A stretch of DNA of 64,000 nucleotides from CAVVST01 sp963750995 (GCA_963750995.1 CAVVST010000001.1:558001-622000); one strand, 5' to 3'; shown: positions 1-9,604, counted from the first letter of the stretch. Notes: generated from the letters alone by a model not told the origin. Numbers and translations are program-made.

Positions 1-643
1 GGTAGAAGGGGGAGGCCGACAGCTCGACCTGTCCTCGTTCGGCCGCCGCCGCATACTCGGGAATCACCAGCCCCAGGATCTCGAGTTCGACCGCGCGCAG
101 CGTCGCCTTGTCCTCTTCGGTAAACCGCCGGCCCTTGGCCAGCAGCGCTCGCACCCGCTCGTCGCGCTGATGGTAGTCCGGGTCGAGCCACACGAGCTTG
201 TGCCACACCTGCAGATCGCGCAGGTCGTCGACCGAAAACTGCGCCGCCTGCGATCGCGCGCTCAACCCCGCGCCATTCGAGCCCCGCTGCTCGAGGAGCT
301 GCCGGTACCGGGGATAGGGATCGATCATGCGCGGCCGGTGCGCGTGGAAAAACTGCTCCAGGCAGAAGGCGCGTTCCTCTTCAGTCAGGGCCGCCGCCGG
401 CTTGAGCCCCAGCTCGAGATGGCGATCGCGCGCCTCCTCGCGGGCGAAGGCCTCCAGTTGCACGAGCAGCGAGGGCACCAGGTTGAAGGTGGCTTTGACC
501 CGCGGAAATTCACGCAGGATGGCCACCATCCCCCAGTAGTCCTTGAGCGCATGCAGCCGCACCCAGGGAAGCATGTGCTCCCCCGTCATGAGGTCCTGGT
601 AGAACGGCTGATGCATGTGCCAGAGGACGGCAACGCGGGTCAT
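1..643 (-). CDS. Glycoside hydrolase family 57 protein, N-terminal part (runs off the left end)
   Basis: The reading frame is open from an ATG at 643 down to base 1, with no stop, so only about the first 214 residues are present. The protein starts MTRVAVLWHMHQPFYQD, and the WHMHQP motif followed by tGehmLPWvRLHALKDYwgM is the N-terminal signature of GH57 amylase/4-alpha-glucanotransferase-type enzymes. Those are cytoplasmic retaining enzymes that act on alpha-glucans. The visible part contains the first strands of the catalytic barrel. The catalytic Glu and Asp lie further along and outside the window. The start lies only 14 bp from the divergent permease start at 658, so the promoters of both genes must overlap coding DNA. 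Family assignment is firm; the exact substrate cannot be told. Confidence 0.85.
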   Translation of the reverse strand, partial: MTRVAVLWHMHQPFYQDLMTGEHMLPWVRLHALKDYWGMVAILREFPRVKATFNLVPSLLVQLEAFAREEARDRHLELGLKPAAALTEEERAFCLEQFFHAHRPRMIDPYPRYRQLLEQRGSNGAGLSARSQAAQFSVDDLRDLQVWHKLVWLDPDYHQRDERVRALLAKGRRFTEEDKATLRAVELEILGLVIPEYAAAAERGQVELSASPFY

Positions 644-657
644 AATTGAAGAGTCGG

Positions 658-2959
658 ATGCGGATAATCGATCGCTATGTGATTCGTGAGGTGCTGTGGC
701 CCTTCGTGATCGGGCTGCTGGTCTTCACGTTCATGTTAATCATTCCGTTCCTGATCGAGTACGCCGAAAGCTTTATCTCCAAAGGTGTCGCGATCCCGGT
801 GGTCCTGCGGATCATGGCGACGCTGCTCCCCCAGGCACTGGCGCTGACCATCCCGATGTCGCTCCTGCTCGGTCTGCTGGTGGCGTTCGGGCGGCTCTCG
901 GCCGACCGCGAGTTCGTCGCGATGCAGGCCTGCGGCGTCAGCCTGATGCGCCTGATGCGTCCCGTCGGCCTCCTGTCGGTGCTGGCCTGGATCGACCACC
1001 TCGTACATCCTGCTGGTTGCCGTGCCGGATGCCAACCAGCGATTCCGCGAAATCACGTTTGCGGTGGTGGCCGCCCGGGCAGAGGGGGAAGTGCGGCCGC
1101 GCGTGTTCTTCGAGGACTTCCCCGACGTCGTGCTGTACGTCCGCGAAGTTCCCGCGTCGGGAGGCGGGTGGCGCGATGTGTTCATGGTCGACAGCCGCCC
1201 CGGCCAGCCGCCCGCCACCTATCTGGCCCGTTCCGGTCGGGTCGTGATCGATCGCGAGCGACGTTGGCTCGATCCGAGCGGCCGCGAAATGACCGGCACG
1301 GTTGAGATGGTGCTCGAGGACGGCGCGCGCCACACCGCCGACGCCGCGGGCAAGTACGAGGTATTCCAGTTCCGCCAGCTGCTGCTGCGTCTGAACCCGG
1401 AAACGGTCTTCCCGCGCGAGGGTCCGACGCCGGGCGCGCGCGAGATGTCCATCCCGCAGCTGCGCGCCCGGGCCGCGGAGCTGGAAACGCAGGGCATCTA
1501 TCCACACAGCGAGTTGTTCGAGATCCAGAAGAAGTTTTCGATCCCCTTTGCGTGCCTGGTGTTCGGCTTGATTGGCCTGGCGCTCGGCGCCAGCAACCGC
1601 CGCGACGGGAAGCTGGCGAGTTTCGTGGTCGGTGTCGGCGTCATCTTCATCTATTACGTGCTGCTCTGGCTGGGCCAGTCGTTGGTCCGTGGGCACGTGG
1701 TGCCGCCGTGGGTGGCGGCCTGGATGCCGAACATTGCGCTCGGCGGCCTCGGGCTGCTGCTGTTCCGGTGGCGCGACCGGGCAGGCGATCGTCAGATCCG
1801 GATTACCGCGCTAATGCGCCTGATCCCGACATTCCGCATCCCGCCGCTCAGGCTGCCGTTGCTCGGGACGCTGGATCGCTACGTGGCGGCGACATATGCG
1901 CGCGTCGCGGGCCTCGCGGCCGTCTCCATGGCCGGCATCTTCTACATCTCGACGTTCCTGGACTTGTCGGACAAAGTGTTCCGGGGGCAGGCGACGTGGA
2001 GCATGCTGTTCAGCTTCTTCTGGTTCATCACGCCCCAGTACGTCTATTACATCGTCCCGTTGTCGGTGCTGCTCGCGGCGCTGGTCACGGTCGGCATCCT
2101 GACCAAGAACAGCGAGCTGGTCGTCATGAAGGCGTGCGGCATCAGCCTGTATCGCGTCGCGTTGCCGATGATCGGCGGCGCGGTCATCGCCGGGGGCGTG
2201 CTCTTCCTACTGGAACAGACCATCCTCGGGCCGTCCAATCGCCGCGCCGAAGCGATCCGGCACGTGCTGCGCGGCGGATCGCCGCAGACGTTCGACGTGC
2301 TGCTGCGGCGATGGGTCGTCGGCAGCAGCGGCGACATCTATCACTTCGACTACTACGATCCGCGGTCCCAGCAGCTCAGTGGCTTGACGATCTACGAATT
2401 TGGCGACCGGATGCCGATACTCGCCCGCCGGACGTTCGCGGAGCGGGCCATCCACGTCGAAGAGGACGACGGCGATTCCAATGCCTGGCGGCTGGAAAAC
2501 GGCTGGACGCGCGAGCTGACCGAGACCGGCGAGACCAGCACTTTCACGCCGTTTACACGCACCGAGGTCGGCATCGAGTCGACGGCATACTTCACGACGC
2601 AGCTGCCCGACGAGCGGTTCATGAGCTATTCGCAGCTGCGCGACTACACCGAGCGGCTGCGCGGCAGCGGCTTCGACGTCAGCGCCCAGCTCGTCGCCCT
2701 CGAGCGCAAGATCTCGTTTCCGTTCGTCACGATCGTGATGACGCTGCTCGCTGTTCCGTTCGCCGTGACCACCGGCCGGCACGGAGCGATGTACGGCATT
2801 GGCGTGGGGATCGTGCTCGCGATCACCTACTGGGTGGCGATCAGCATCTTCGCGGCGCTCGGTACCGGAGGCCTGGTAACCCCCGCGCTTGCCGCGTGGG
2901 CGCCGAACCTGCTCTTTGGCGCGGGGGCGGGCTATCTCCTGCTGACCGTTCGAACCTAG
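658..2959 (+). CDS. lptF: LptF-LptG fusion, lipopolysaccharide export permease (frameshift near 991)
   Basis: LptF and LptG are the inner-membrane permease halves that, with the LptB ATPase, pull LPS from the membrane into the Lpt bridge. Residues 1-110 (MRIIDRYVIREVLWPF start, several TM helices) match the LptF N-terminus. A one-base surplus at about 991-994 then shifts the frame. The second frame continues with LVAVPDANQRFREITF, the periplasmic domain and the C-terminal TM helices of LptF. Without a stop it runs into a second permease (LDRYVAATYARVAGLAAVSM onward) that ends at 2959 and matches LptG. After repair the product would be about 766 residues, twice the usual 350-390. I prefer ATG 658 to the upstream TTG at 646 because it fits the family. 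No lptB is visible. The frameshift could be an assembly indel; the fusion is real if no stop was lost at about 1800-1860. Confidence 0.85.
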
Positions 2960-2980
2960 TTACCCAACAACCCAGGAACC

Positions 2981-3075
2981 TAGCGCATATTTCATTTGTA
3001 CGTAGTGTCCGGCTTCAACCGGACTGCCGAGGTCCGCCTGAAGGCGGACACTACGTCGTTGTGAAATGCGCGCTA
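2981..3075. repeat. REP-like imperfect palindrome
   Basis: Arms of about 30 bases (2981-3010 and 3045-3075) form an imperfect inverted repeat that starts TAGCGC and ends GCGCTA. Inside are two perfect mini-hairpins: GTCCGG/CCGGAC at 3007-3024 and GTCCGCC/GGCGGAC with a TGAA loop at 3032-3049. It lies between the convergent permease and PHP genes and could also terminate transcription, but it lacks a T-run. The layout resembles REP/BIME elements. That it is dispersed elsewhere in this genome is an inference. Confidence 0.7.
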
Positions 3076-3090
3076 GCCCCTAGATACCAG

Positions 3091-4789
3091 CTACCTTCCG
3101 TATCGCACATCGTCAATCCAGATCGTCCCATTTCCCCCGAGCGGGGTGTTGACGGTATCGAGGACGAAGAGGACGCCCTGGATGCTGGCGAGATCCGGCT
3201 GCGGCTGCGACGTCGGGCCGCGCGGTGTCAGGTCATCGAAGTAAACAGTCACCTCGCGCGCGTTTTGATCCAGGTATACAGAACGGTGCCAGCGCTCCCC
3301 TGCCGTGCCGCTCGGATCGCGGAGCTGGACCGACACCCGGGTTGGACGATCGGCGCGGCCGGTAAATATCAGCTGCGTGAACTTCTGGATCTCGGGCCCC
3401 GCCGGCATGACGAATGCCGCGAACGGACTGGCTGAGGCGGCGCCTCCGATCGCGTAGCGCAGTGAGAGCTGCATGCCCGGGGCTGCTTCAATCTCGTCGA
3501 TCCTGCCAAGCGACGCGGGACTCGTCTCGACGCCCCAGCCTGCCGCCGGTCCATCCTTGTACTGCACGGCAAAGGACGTCGCTGGCGGACGCGCGGCCCG
3601 GCGGCGGATCGACAGCCTCGCGTCCCACGTAGATCGGGTTCGACACGATCCAGGGGACGGCAGGTGCTCCCGGCGCCGCCGGGAGCAAGATTTCAACACG
3701 ATATACGCCCGGTTCGGCGGCCTCCGTCAGTTCCACCAGCGGACCGGTACGCGTTTCGATGATGTTGCCGTCCCTCAGAATCCCGATCCTGGCGTCAGGA
3801 GGTGCCTGGACTTCGACGCGCAACGCGACCGGCCCATTGAGTGGCAGCACGTCGCCGGCGGCCGCCGTCGTGCTTCCGCTCGACGCCGTAAACGACATCG
3901 CCGCCGGCCCGGCCAGCGCGTCCACCGTTGAATAGAGATGCCCGGCGCGGATTGCGGCGATGACGGCTGGACCGTCAACCCCGGCGTCGCCGGTGAGCGC
4001 CGTTCCCGGCAGCGAGTTGGAGAACACGCGGAACACCTGCTCGTAGGATGGTACGTGCAGCGAACTGCCGGAGTCATACGGCTCCCCCAGGCTGCGAAAG
4101 CCGATGCGGGCGTGCGCGTCGGATCCCGCCACCGCGACCACGCGACGCGTACGCGTGAGGTTGTCCCATCGCTCGAGCTCCGCCGCCGGTCGATCGAGCA
4201 GGGCCGCCAGTGTCTCGGTGCCGCGGCCGGGATAAAGCAACATCGCGCGTGCCAGTGACCAGCCAGACTCGTCCCGCCATTCACTGTCGGCGTTGAGCCA
4301 TTCGAGGCCGGCAGCCGGCGTATCCCAGGCCGTCCACTGCAATTCAGGCTTCAGCGATTCGGGATGGGCGGCGATCGCAAAGCCGCCGAACCGCGCGACA
4401 TCCTCGAGTACGTCGCGCGCTTCCCCACCCAGCGGATACTCGGATTGTGGAAGGCCGAGCGCGACCAGGTGCCCATCCCCGGTGCTGATCTCCACCGCGT
4501 CGATGCATAGCACGCCGCTCCGGTAGCGAGGCGGATCAGGTTTCCGGGTCGCGTCGCCATGATCGGTGAAGATGACGAACTGCAGTCCCGCTCGCGCGGC
4601 AGCCGCGGCGATCGTTTCGGTGTCCGCGGTGCCGTCCGATCGGTCGCTGTGCACGTGAATCGCGCCGCGAACCGGCTGCATCAGGCCAGGCGGGACCGGC
4701 GGCAGGCCCGTGGCGCGAGGCGGCAGCGCGAGGTACCACGCGGCGCCAGCGGCTGCCGCCGCGCACACCAGCAGCAGCGGCTTCAGCAC
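3091..4789 (-). CDS. PHP-domain metal-dependent phosphoesterase-like protein (frameshift near 3603)
   Basis: The protein starts at GTG 4789, directly after the xerD stop, with an N-terminal membrane anchor or signal (MLKPLLLVCAAAAAGAAWY). A PHP domain follows: AIHVHSDRSDG supplies the first metal-binding HxH, then FTDHGD, IAAHPES and AGSDAHARIG. These are the usual four PHP motifs, so the fold and metal site look intact. The frame breaks in a CCGCCGCCGGG run near 3603, where one base is surplus. The other frame continues for about 170 residues to a stop at 3091 with a beta-rich C-terminal region (RWHRSVYLDQNAREVTVYF). Repaired length is about 565 residues. The substrate is unknown. PHP proteins act on phosphoesters, and membrane-anchored ones are often annotated only as CehA/McbA-type. 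Confidence 0.75.
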
Positions 4790-5692
4790 CTAGGCTCGCG
4801 GATGGAACTGGTCATAGATGCTGCGCATTCGTCGCTCGAGCACGTGCGTATAAATCTGCGTCGTCGACAGGTCGGCATGTCCGAGCATCATCTGGATGGC
4901 GCGCAAATCGGCGCCCCGTTCGAGTAGATGCGTAGCGAAGGAGTGCCTCAGCAGGTGCGGGCTGATCGATGTTTTCAAGCCGGCCTGGCTGGCGTAGCCC
5001 TTGAGGATTTTCCAGAACCCGACGCGGGTCAGTCCCGGCCCTCCGCCGCGGGCATTCACAAACAGCCTCGGGCTGCTCCGTTTGCCGAGCAGCGCCGGCC
5101 GTCCGTCACGAAGATAGCGGCGAACCCAGCGGGTGGCCTCGTCGCCGACCGGCACGATCCGCTGCTTGTCGCCTTTGCCGGTGCACGTCAGGTAGGATGC
5201 ATCGAGGTTCACGTCGGCCGGACGCAGGCCGATCAACTCCGAAACGCGCATCCCGGTGGCGTACAGCAACTCGATCAGCGCGCGGTCGCGGATCCCACGC
5301 GGCGTCGCCACGTCGGGCTGAGCGAGCAGGCGATCGACGTCCTCGACTGAAAGGTACCGCGGCAGCGTCTTCCACGCGCGGGGCGGCCTCAGGTCGCCGG
5401 CCGGGCTCGTCCTGAGGCGGCCGTCGACCACCAGGAAACGGTAAAGGCCGCGATAACAGGCAATCGCCCGCGCCACCGACCGCGGCGAGCGTCCCTCGGA
5501 CATGAGGTCGCGCACGAAGCTTTCGAGGTCGGCGCGCGTCAGAGCCGCGATCGGGCGCCCCCGGCCGGCGGCGAATTCGGCCAGCAATCCGAGGTCGCGC
5601 GCATAGCTTTCGACCGAGTTGGCGGCCAGCCGCCGTTCGACCGTGAGGTGTGTCAGGTAAGCGTCCACGAGGGACGCGCTGGTTGTCGCCAC
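4790..5692 (-). CDS. xerD: Tyrosine recombinase XerD
   Basis: This 300-residue site-specific recombinase resolves chromosome dimers with its partner XerC at dif during division. The SAM-like N-terminal domain covers about residues 8-95 and the catalytic domain about 110-295. The active-site set is complete: R149 in ATGMRVSEL, K173 in GKGDKQR, H246 and R249 in HLLRH, H272 in LGHADLSTTQ, and nucleophile Y281 in IYTHV. I chose GTG 5692 because it gives the family length; the open frame extends upstream into murQ without homology. The PHP gene follows with no gap. XerD is preferred over XerC on motif spacing and sequence, but the two are close relatives. Confidence 0.88.
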   Translation of the reverse strand: MATTSASLVDAYLTHLTVERRLAANSVESYARDLGLLAEFAAGRGRPIAALTRADLESFVRDLMSEGRSPRSVARAIACYRGLYRFLVVDGRLRTSPAGDLRPPRAWKTLPRYLSVEDVDRLLAQPDVATPRGIRDRALIELLYATGMRVSELIGLRPADVNLDASYLTCTGKGDKQRIVPVGDEATRWVRRYLRDGRPALLGKRSSPRLFVNARGGGPGLTRVGFWKILKGYASQAGLKTSISPHLLRHSFATHLLERGADLRAIQMMLGHADLSTTQIYTHVLERRMRSIYDQFHPRA

Positions 5693-5729
5693 TCGATTGT
5701 CCGTCTGAATCGGTAGAATTGTAAGTTGA

Positions 5730-6701
5730 ATGCGATCCAAGTGGCAGTCGCTTCCTACTGAAGCCATCAACCCCTCGAGTCTCGACATCGACAAGCTCGA
5801 ACCCGGCGACATCGTCGATCTGATGATCAACGAGGATCGGAAGATGCTGGCGGCGGTCCAGCGCGAGCGCGAGCGTATCGCCGTCGGCGTCGAAATGATC
5901 GCCACCACCCTCCGCAAGGGCGGCCGCATCGTTTTCGTCGGCGCGGGCACGAGCGGGCGCCTCGGCGTCCTCGAATCGGCGGAGATGCCGCCGACGTTCA
6001 GCACGGATCCCACGCTGGTCCAGGCGATCATGGCCGGCGGCCGCGACGCCACCTTTGCCGCAAAAGAGGGCGTCGAAGACAACTACGAGGAGGGCGCCCG
6101 GTCGATTACCCGTCTCCGGCCGACGAAGAAGGACGTGGTGGTGGGCGTGTCCGCGAGCGGCATGACCCAGTTCGTGCGCGGCGCGCTGACGCGGGCGCGT
6201 AAAGCCGGGGCCCGCATCATCTTCGTCACCTGCGACCCGGGCACCGAGCTGCAAACCTTCGTCGACCTGACGATCGCGCCGGGCGTGGGCGCCGAGATCA
6301 TTGCCGGCTCCACCCGTCTCAAGGCGGGCACGGCCACCAAGCTGGTGCTCAACATGCTCACCACCGGCGCGATGGTGCGGATCGGCAAGACCTACGGCAA
6401 CTTGATGGTGGACGTCCAAACCGGATCCGAGAAGCTGAAGGATCGCGCGCGCCGGATCGTCAACATCGTCACCGGCCTCGAATACGACGACGCCGACAAG
6501 CTGTTGAAGCTGGCGCATTGGAACGTCAAGGCCGCGATCGTCATGCAGAAGACAAGCCTGCCCTACACCAAGGCGCTCACGCGCTTGCGAAAAGCCCACG
6601 ATTCGATGCGCGAAGCGATCGGCGAGGACATCGAGCCGCGGCTGCGCGGGATGCTGCAGGGGGCGGCGGAAGCCACCCACGTCCGCGGTTCAACCAGCTA
6701 G
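5730..6701 (+). CDS. murQ: N-acetylmuramic acid 6-phosphate etherase MurQ
   Basis: MurQ cleaves the D-lactyl ether of MurNAc-6-phosphate to give GlcNAc-6-phosphate in cytoplasmic peptidoglycan recycling. The 323-residue protein is full length. The SIS-domain signature GAGTSGRLGVLESAEMPPTF is near residue 70, followed by AGGRDA and the second SIS element VVVGVSASGMTQFVRGAL. The helical C-terminal tail has KALTRLRKAHDSMREAI. The start lies 37 bp from the divergent xerD start. The 3' end overlaps nagB (opposite strand) by 12 bases. Together with nagB, the kinase gene and the beta-lactamase-fold gene it makes a compact amino-sugar recycling group. Confidence 0.95.
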   Translation: MRSKWQSLPTEAINPSSLDIDKLEPGDIVDLMINEDRKMLAAVQRERERIAVGVEMIATTLRKGGRIVFVGAGTSGRLGVLESAEMPPTFSTDPTLVQAIMAGGRDATFAAKEGVEDNYEEGARSITRLRPTKKDVVVGVSASGMTQFVRGALTRARKAGARIIFVTCDPGTELQTFVDLTIAPGVGAEIIAGSTRLKAGTATKLVLNMLTTGAMVRIGKTYGNLMVDVQTGSEKLKDRARRIVNIVTGLEYDDADKLLKLAHWNVKAAIVMQKTSLPYTKALTRLRKAHDSMREAIGEDIEPRLRGMLQGAAEATHVRGSTS

Positions 6702-7424
6702 GTTCGACGCCGCCGGACGATCGAGGAAGAACTCGACGCGCGGGTGCAGCTGCAGGAACGATGCAGGCAACCGCGTGGTGACGGGGCCTCGTACCGTTTG
6801 CTCGATGCACGTCGCCTTCCGCTCTCCTGTTGCAATCAGCAAAATCTCGGCGGCCTTGAGGATCGTCCCCATGCCCATCGACAGCGCCTCGCGCGGCACC
6901 AGCGCCGGATCGCCGCCGAACAGCGCTGCGTTGTCGCGCCGGGTGCTCTCCGCGAGCGTCACGCGGTGTGTGCGTGCGACGAGTTCGCCGCCAGGCTCGT
7001 TGAAGCCGATGTGGCCGTTGGCGCCGATGCCGAGTAGCTGGAGTCCGATGCCGCCAATCGCCGCGATCTCCGCTTCGTAGCGCTCGCATTCGGCGTCGAG
7101 ATCGCGCGCCGCGCCGTTCAGGAAGTGAATCCGCGCCGGGGCGAGGTTGACGCCGCCGAACAGGTGCCGGTTCATGAACGCGTGGAAGCTTCCCGGGTGG
7201 GATGCCGCGACGCCGGCGAACTCGTCCAGGTTGAAGGTTGACGCGCATGAAAAGTCGGCGGCACCGCTGCGATGGAGCCGGCCGAGTTCCGCGTAGCTCG
7301 CGATCGGCGTTCGTCCCGTGGGCAGGCCAAGCACCAGCGAGGGTTGCGCCGCAAGATCGCGCGCCACGCGTCCCGCCACTGCGCGCGCGACGTCATCGGG
7401 CGTGTCGAAGACCTCGATCTTCAC
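6690..7424 (-). CDS. nagB: Glucosamine-6-phosphate deaminase NagB
   Basis: NagB converts glucosamine-6-phosphate to fructose-6-phosphate and ammonia, linking amino-sugar recycling to glycolysis. The 244-residue product has the family landmarks: LGLPTGRTPI (phosphate-binding loop), FNLDEFAG with the catalytic Asp, GIGANGHIGFNEPG with the catalytic His and Glu, and the GMGTILKA segment. The start is GTG 7424. It overlaps the stop of the upstream kinase as GTGA, so translation is probably coupled. No separate deacetylase NagA is visible in the window. Confidence 0.93.
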   Translation of the reverse strand: MKIEVFDTPDDVARAVAGRVARDLAAQPSLVLGLPTGRTPIASYAELGRLHRSGAADFSCASTFNLDEFAGVAASHPGSFHAFMNRHLFGGVNLAPARIHFLNGAARDLDAECERYEAEIAAIGGIGLQLLGIGANGHIGFNEPGGELVARTHRVTLAESTRRDNAALFGGDPALVPREALSMGMGTILKAAEILLIATGERKATCIEQTVRGPVTTRLPASFLQLHPRVEFFLDRPAASNLAG

Positions 7425-8389
7425 CCGGCCTCGATGTACGCCGGGATCGTGACCGGGCCCTTGGTCGCGGCAATCGCCAGCCGTACCGCTCCGATCGCCG
7501 GCTCGACGTCCAGTACCCCGACGACGCTCCGCGGCGCCACCTCCGACAGCTGCGTCGCGACGTCTCGCCTCAGCCACGGCACGCCGCGAAAGATGCCGCC
7601 GGCGAGCACAGTTGGAAACGACTCGCCCCGCATGCCCAGCCTGGTAATCACCGATGCCGCGGCCGCGGCGAGCTCGCTGCCGGCGCGCTTCAGGATCTGG
7701 GCCGCGACGGCATCGCCGGCGTTGGTCGCCTGCTGCACCAGCGCGGCGAGTCCCGCGATCGCCTGTCGCTGAAGATCGCGGTAATAGATTTCGTGGATCA
7801 GCTCGGTCGGGCTGGCGAGCCGCATGTGGTCCAGGATCATGTCCGTCAGCAGCGTTGCCGGTCCGCGCCCGTCGAACTGTCGAACGACCGCTGACAGCGC
7901 CGAGCGGCCAATCCAGAAGCCGCCGCCCTCGTCGCCAAGCAGATAGCCCCAGCCGCCGGCGCGCGCCGCCTGCCCGAGCGCGTTGCGCCCATACGCGATC
8001 GAGCCGGTCCCGGCGACCACGACCACACCGGGCTCGTCGCCGGCGCCGGCGACGAGCGCCACCAGCGCGTCGTTGACGACCAGCGCCTTCGTCTTGAAGC
8101 CGATGCGGCGCATGATGCCGCGAACGGCGTCTGCGTCGGCGGGCCGATCGACCCCGGCGATTCCCAGGCAGATGGCGGCGGGACGGACCTCGGGGCTGAC
8201 CTCGGGATTGACAGGGTGCTGGGCCAGCACCGCCTCCATCACCTGATGGAGGACCTTCTCGACTTCGAGCTCGCCCGCGGACTGCAGGTTCGCGCCGCCG
8301 CCGCGCGCTTCGGCGAGCACCGCTCCGGTGTCGTCGGCGAGCAGGCACACCGTCTTGGTGCCGCCCGCATCGATTCCCAGCACGTACAT
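7421..8389 (-). CDS. N-acetylglucosamine kinase, BadF/BadG/BcrA/BcrD ATPase fold
   Basis: This 322-residue ASKHA-fold kinase has the phosphate-1 motif GIDAGGTKT at residues 5-13, the phosphate-2 region VVVAGTGSIAYG, and GGWGYLLGDEGGG typical of NAGK-type kinases. The adenosine region is VLAGGIF. It most likely phosphorylates GlcNAc (or a related amino sugar) released during wall recycling and feeds NagB downstream. The gene pair overlaps by four bases. Upstream is a 165-bp intergenic region rich in inverted repeats. The assignment rests on domain signature plus neighbours; glucosamine rather than GlcNAc as substrate is possible. Confidence 0.85.
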   Translation of the reverse strand: MYVLGIDAGGTKTVCLLADDTGAVLAEARGGGANLQSAGELEVEKVLHQVMEAVLAQHPVNPEVSPEVRPAAICLGIAGVDRPADADAVRGIMRRIGFKTKALVVNDALVALVAGAGDEPGVVVVAGTGSIAYGRNALGQAARAGGWGYLLGDEGGGFWIGRSALSAVVRQFDGRGPATLLTDMILDHMRLASPTELIHEIYYRDLQRQAIAGLAALVQQATNAGDAVAAQILKRAGSELAAAAASVITRLGMRGESFPTVLAGGIFRGVPWLRRDVATQLSEVAPRSVVGVLDVEPAIGAVRLAIAATKGPVTIPAYIEAG

Positions 8390-8408
8390 CCTGTCATATG
8401 GTACTTAA

Positions 8409-8534
8409 CGCATTTACGGATTGACGAATTTACGAATCGACGGATTGGCAGTGCACTGCCAGCGTCGGAGGATCAGTGAACCTGTCGAATGCGTTTTTCG
8501 AAAACGCGTAAGTGCGTAAATTCGTAGATTCGTC
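8409..8534. repeat. Nested palindromic intergenic element
   Basis: This divergent intergenic region contains a perfect 16-bp palindrome TGGCAGTGCACTGCCA at 8446-8461 and a near-perfect one, GCGTTTTTCGAAAACGC, at 8491-8507. They lie between outer arms at 8409-8440 and 8505-8534. The outer arms share GACGAAT-T/C-TACGAAT in inverted orientation. It separates the kinase gene (minus) from the hydrolase gene (plus) and may hold both promoters. Function unknown. Confidence 0.6.
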
Positions 8535-8554
8535 ACATTGCATCGGTAATCCCC

Positions 8555-9604
8555 ATGTTCTCGTCGGTCAGCCACATACTCGAACACGCCATCCGGCAGC
8601 AGGCATTTCCCGCGGCGGTGGTTGAAGTCGGCGATGCCACCCGGCCCCAGTGGAGCGGCGCGTTCGGGCGCCTGAGCTACGCACCGGATGCTCCCGCCGC
8701 GGCCGGTGACACGGTATTCGACCTTGCGTCGCTCACGAAAGTGCTCGCAACCACGGCGTTCGTCATGCAGCAGGTTGAACGCGGCGTGCTCGGCCTCGAC
8801 GACCGTGCCGGCGAACACATTGCCGCGTGGCAAGGCGCTGACCGCGCGGATGTGACCGTTCGCGACCTGTTGTCGCACAGCGGCGGCCTGACCGCGTACG
8901 TGCCGTTCTTCCGCGACTACAGCGGGCGGGCCGAATTCGAGCGGGCGATTTGCAGCCTGCCGCTCGAATACGAGCCGCGCACGAAATCGGTCTACAGCGA
9001 TCTCGGCTTCATGCTGCTGGGTTTCATCCTCGAGAACGACGTCCCGCTGCCGGCGCGGTTCGATGCCCTGCGGCGGCACATGGGACTGGCGGAAGACCTG
9101 CAGTTTCATCCTCCGGCGCTGTGGGCGCCGCGAACGGCGCCCACCGAGATCGATGCGTGGCGGGGTCGGCTGCTGGTGGGCGAAGTGCACGACGAGAATG
9201 CCGCGGCGCTCGGCGGCGCGGCCGGCCACGCCGGCCTCTTCGGCACGGCGGCGGCCGTCGGCCAGTACGCGAGGCACCTGCTGCAAATCCTCGACGGCAA
9301 GGTCGGCGTCGTGCGGCGGGCGACGCTTCAGACGTTCATCGCGACGCGCACCGAGATTCCCGGCAGCTCGCGTGCCCTGGGCTGGGACACGATGCTGCCC
9401 TCCTCGTCGTGCGGACGCCACATGTCGCCCAGGGCGTTCGGCCACACCGGGTTCACGGGAACGTCGCTCTGGATCGATCCGGATCGAGCGGTCTACATCG
9501 TGCTGTTGACGAACCGGGTGCACCCATCGCGCGCGAACGACGCGATCAAGCTGGTGCGGCCCGCGGTGCACGACGCGGTGATGCGCGATCTGGGAGCCGC
9601 TTAG
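8555..9604 (+). CDS. Serine hydrolase of the beta-lactamase/class C PBP family
   Basis: This 349-residue protein has a penicillin-binding/beta-lactamase fold. The catalytic SxxK is S59-L-T-K62. The second motif is Y147-S-D149 in place of the usual YxN, and the third is H297-T-G299 in GHTGFTGTS. No signal peptide is evident, so a cytoplasmic location is possible. The cluster context (murQ, nagB, amino-sugar kinase) suggests a role on peptidoglycan fragments or D-amino-acid peptides, as for AmpH or EstB-type enzymes. Antibiotic resistance is not implied. Its stop overlaps the stop of the convergent pseudopilin gene by four bases. Confidence 0.8.
   Translation: MFSSVSHILEHAIRQQAFPAAVVEVGDATRPQWSGAFGRLSYAPDAPAAAGDTVFDLASLTKVLATTAFVMQQVERGVLGLDDRAGEHIAAWQGADRADVTVRDLLSHSGGLTAYVPFFRDYSGRAEFERAICSLPLEYEPRTKSVYSDLGFMLLGFILENDVPLPARFDALRRHMGLAEDLQFHPPALWAPRTAPTEIDAWRGRLLVGEVHDENAAALGGAAGHAGLFGTAAAVGQYARHLLQILDGKVGVVRRATLQTFIATRTEIPGSSRALGWDTMLPSSSCGRHMSPRAFGHTGFTGTSLWIDPDRAVYIVLLTNRVHPSRANDAIKLVRPAVHDAVMRDLGAA

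Noticed and set aside
170..649. A 159-codon plus-strand frame at the left end
   Set aside because: It is antisense to the GH57 protein, whose WHMHQP motif is unmistakable.
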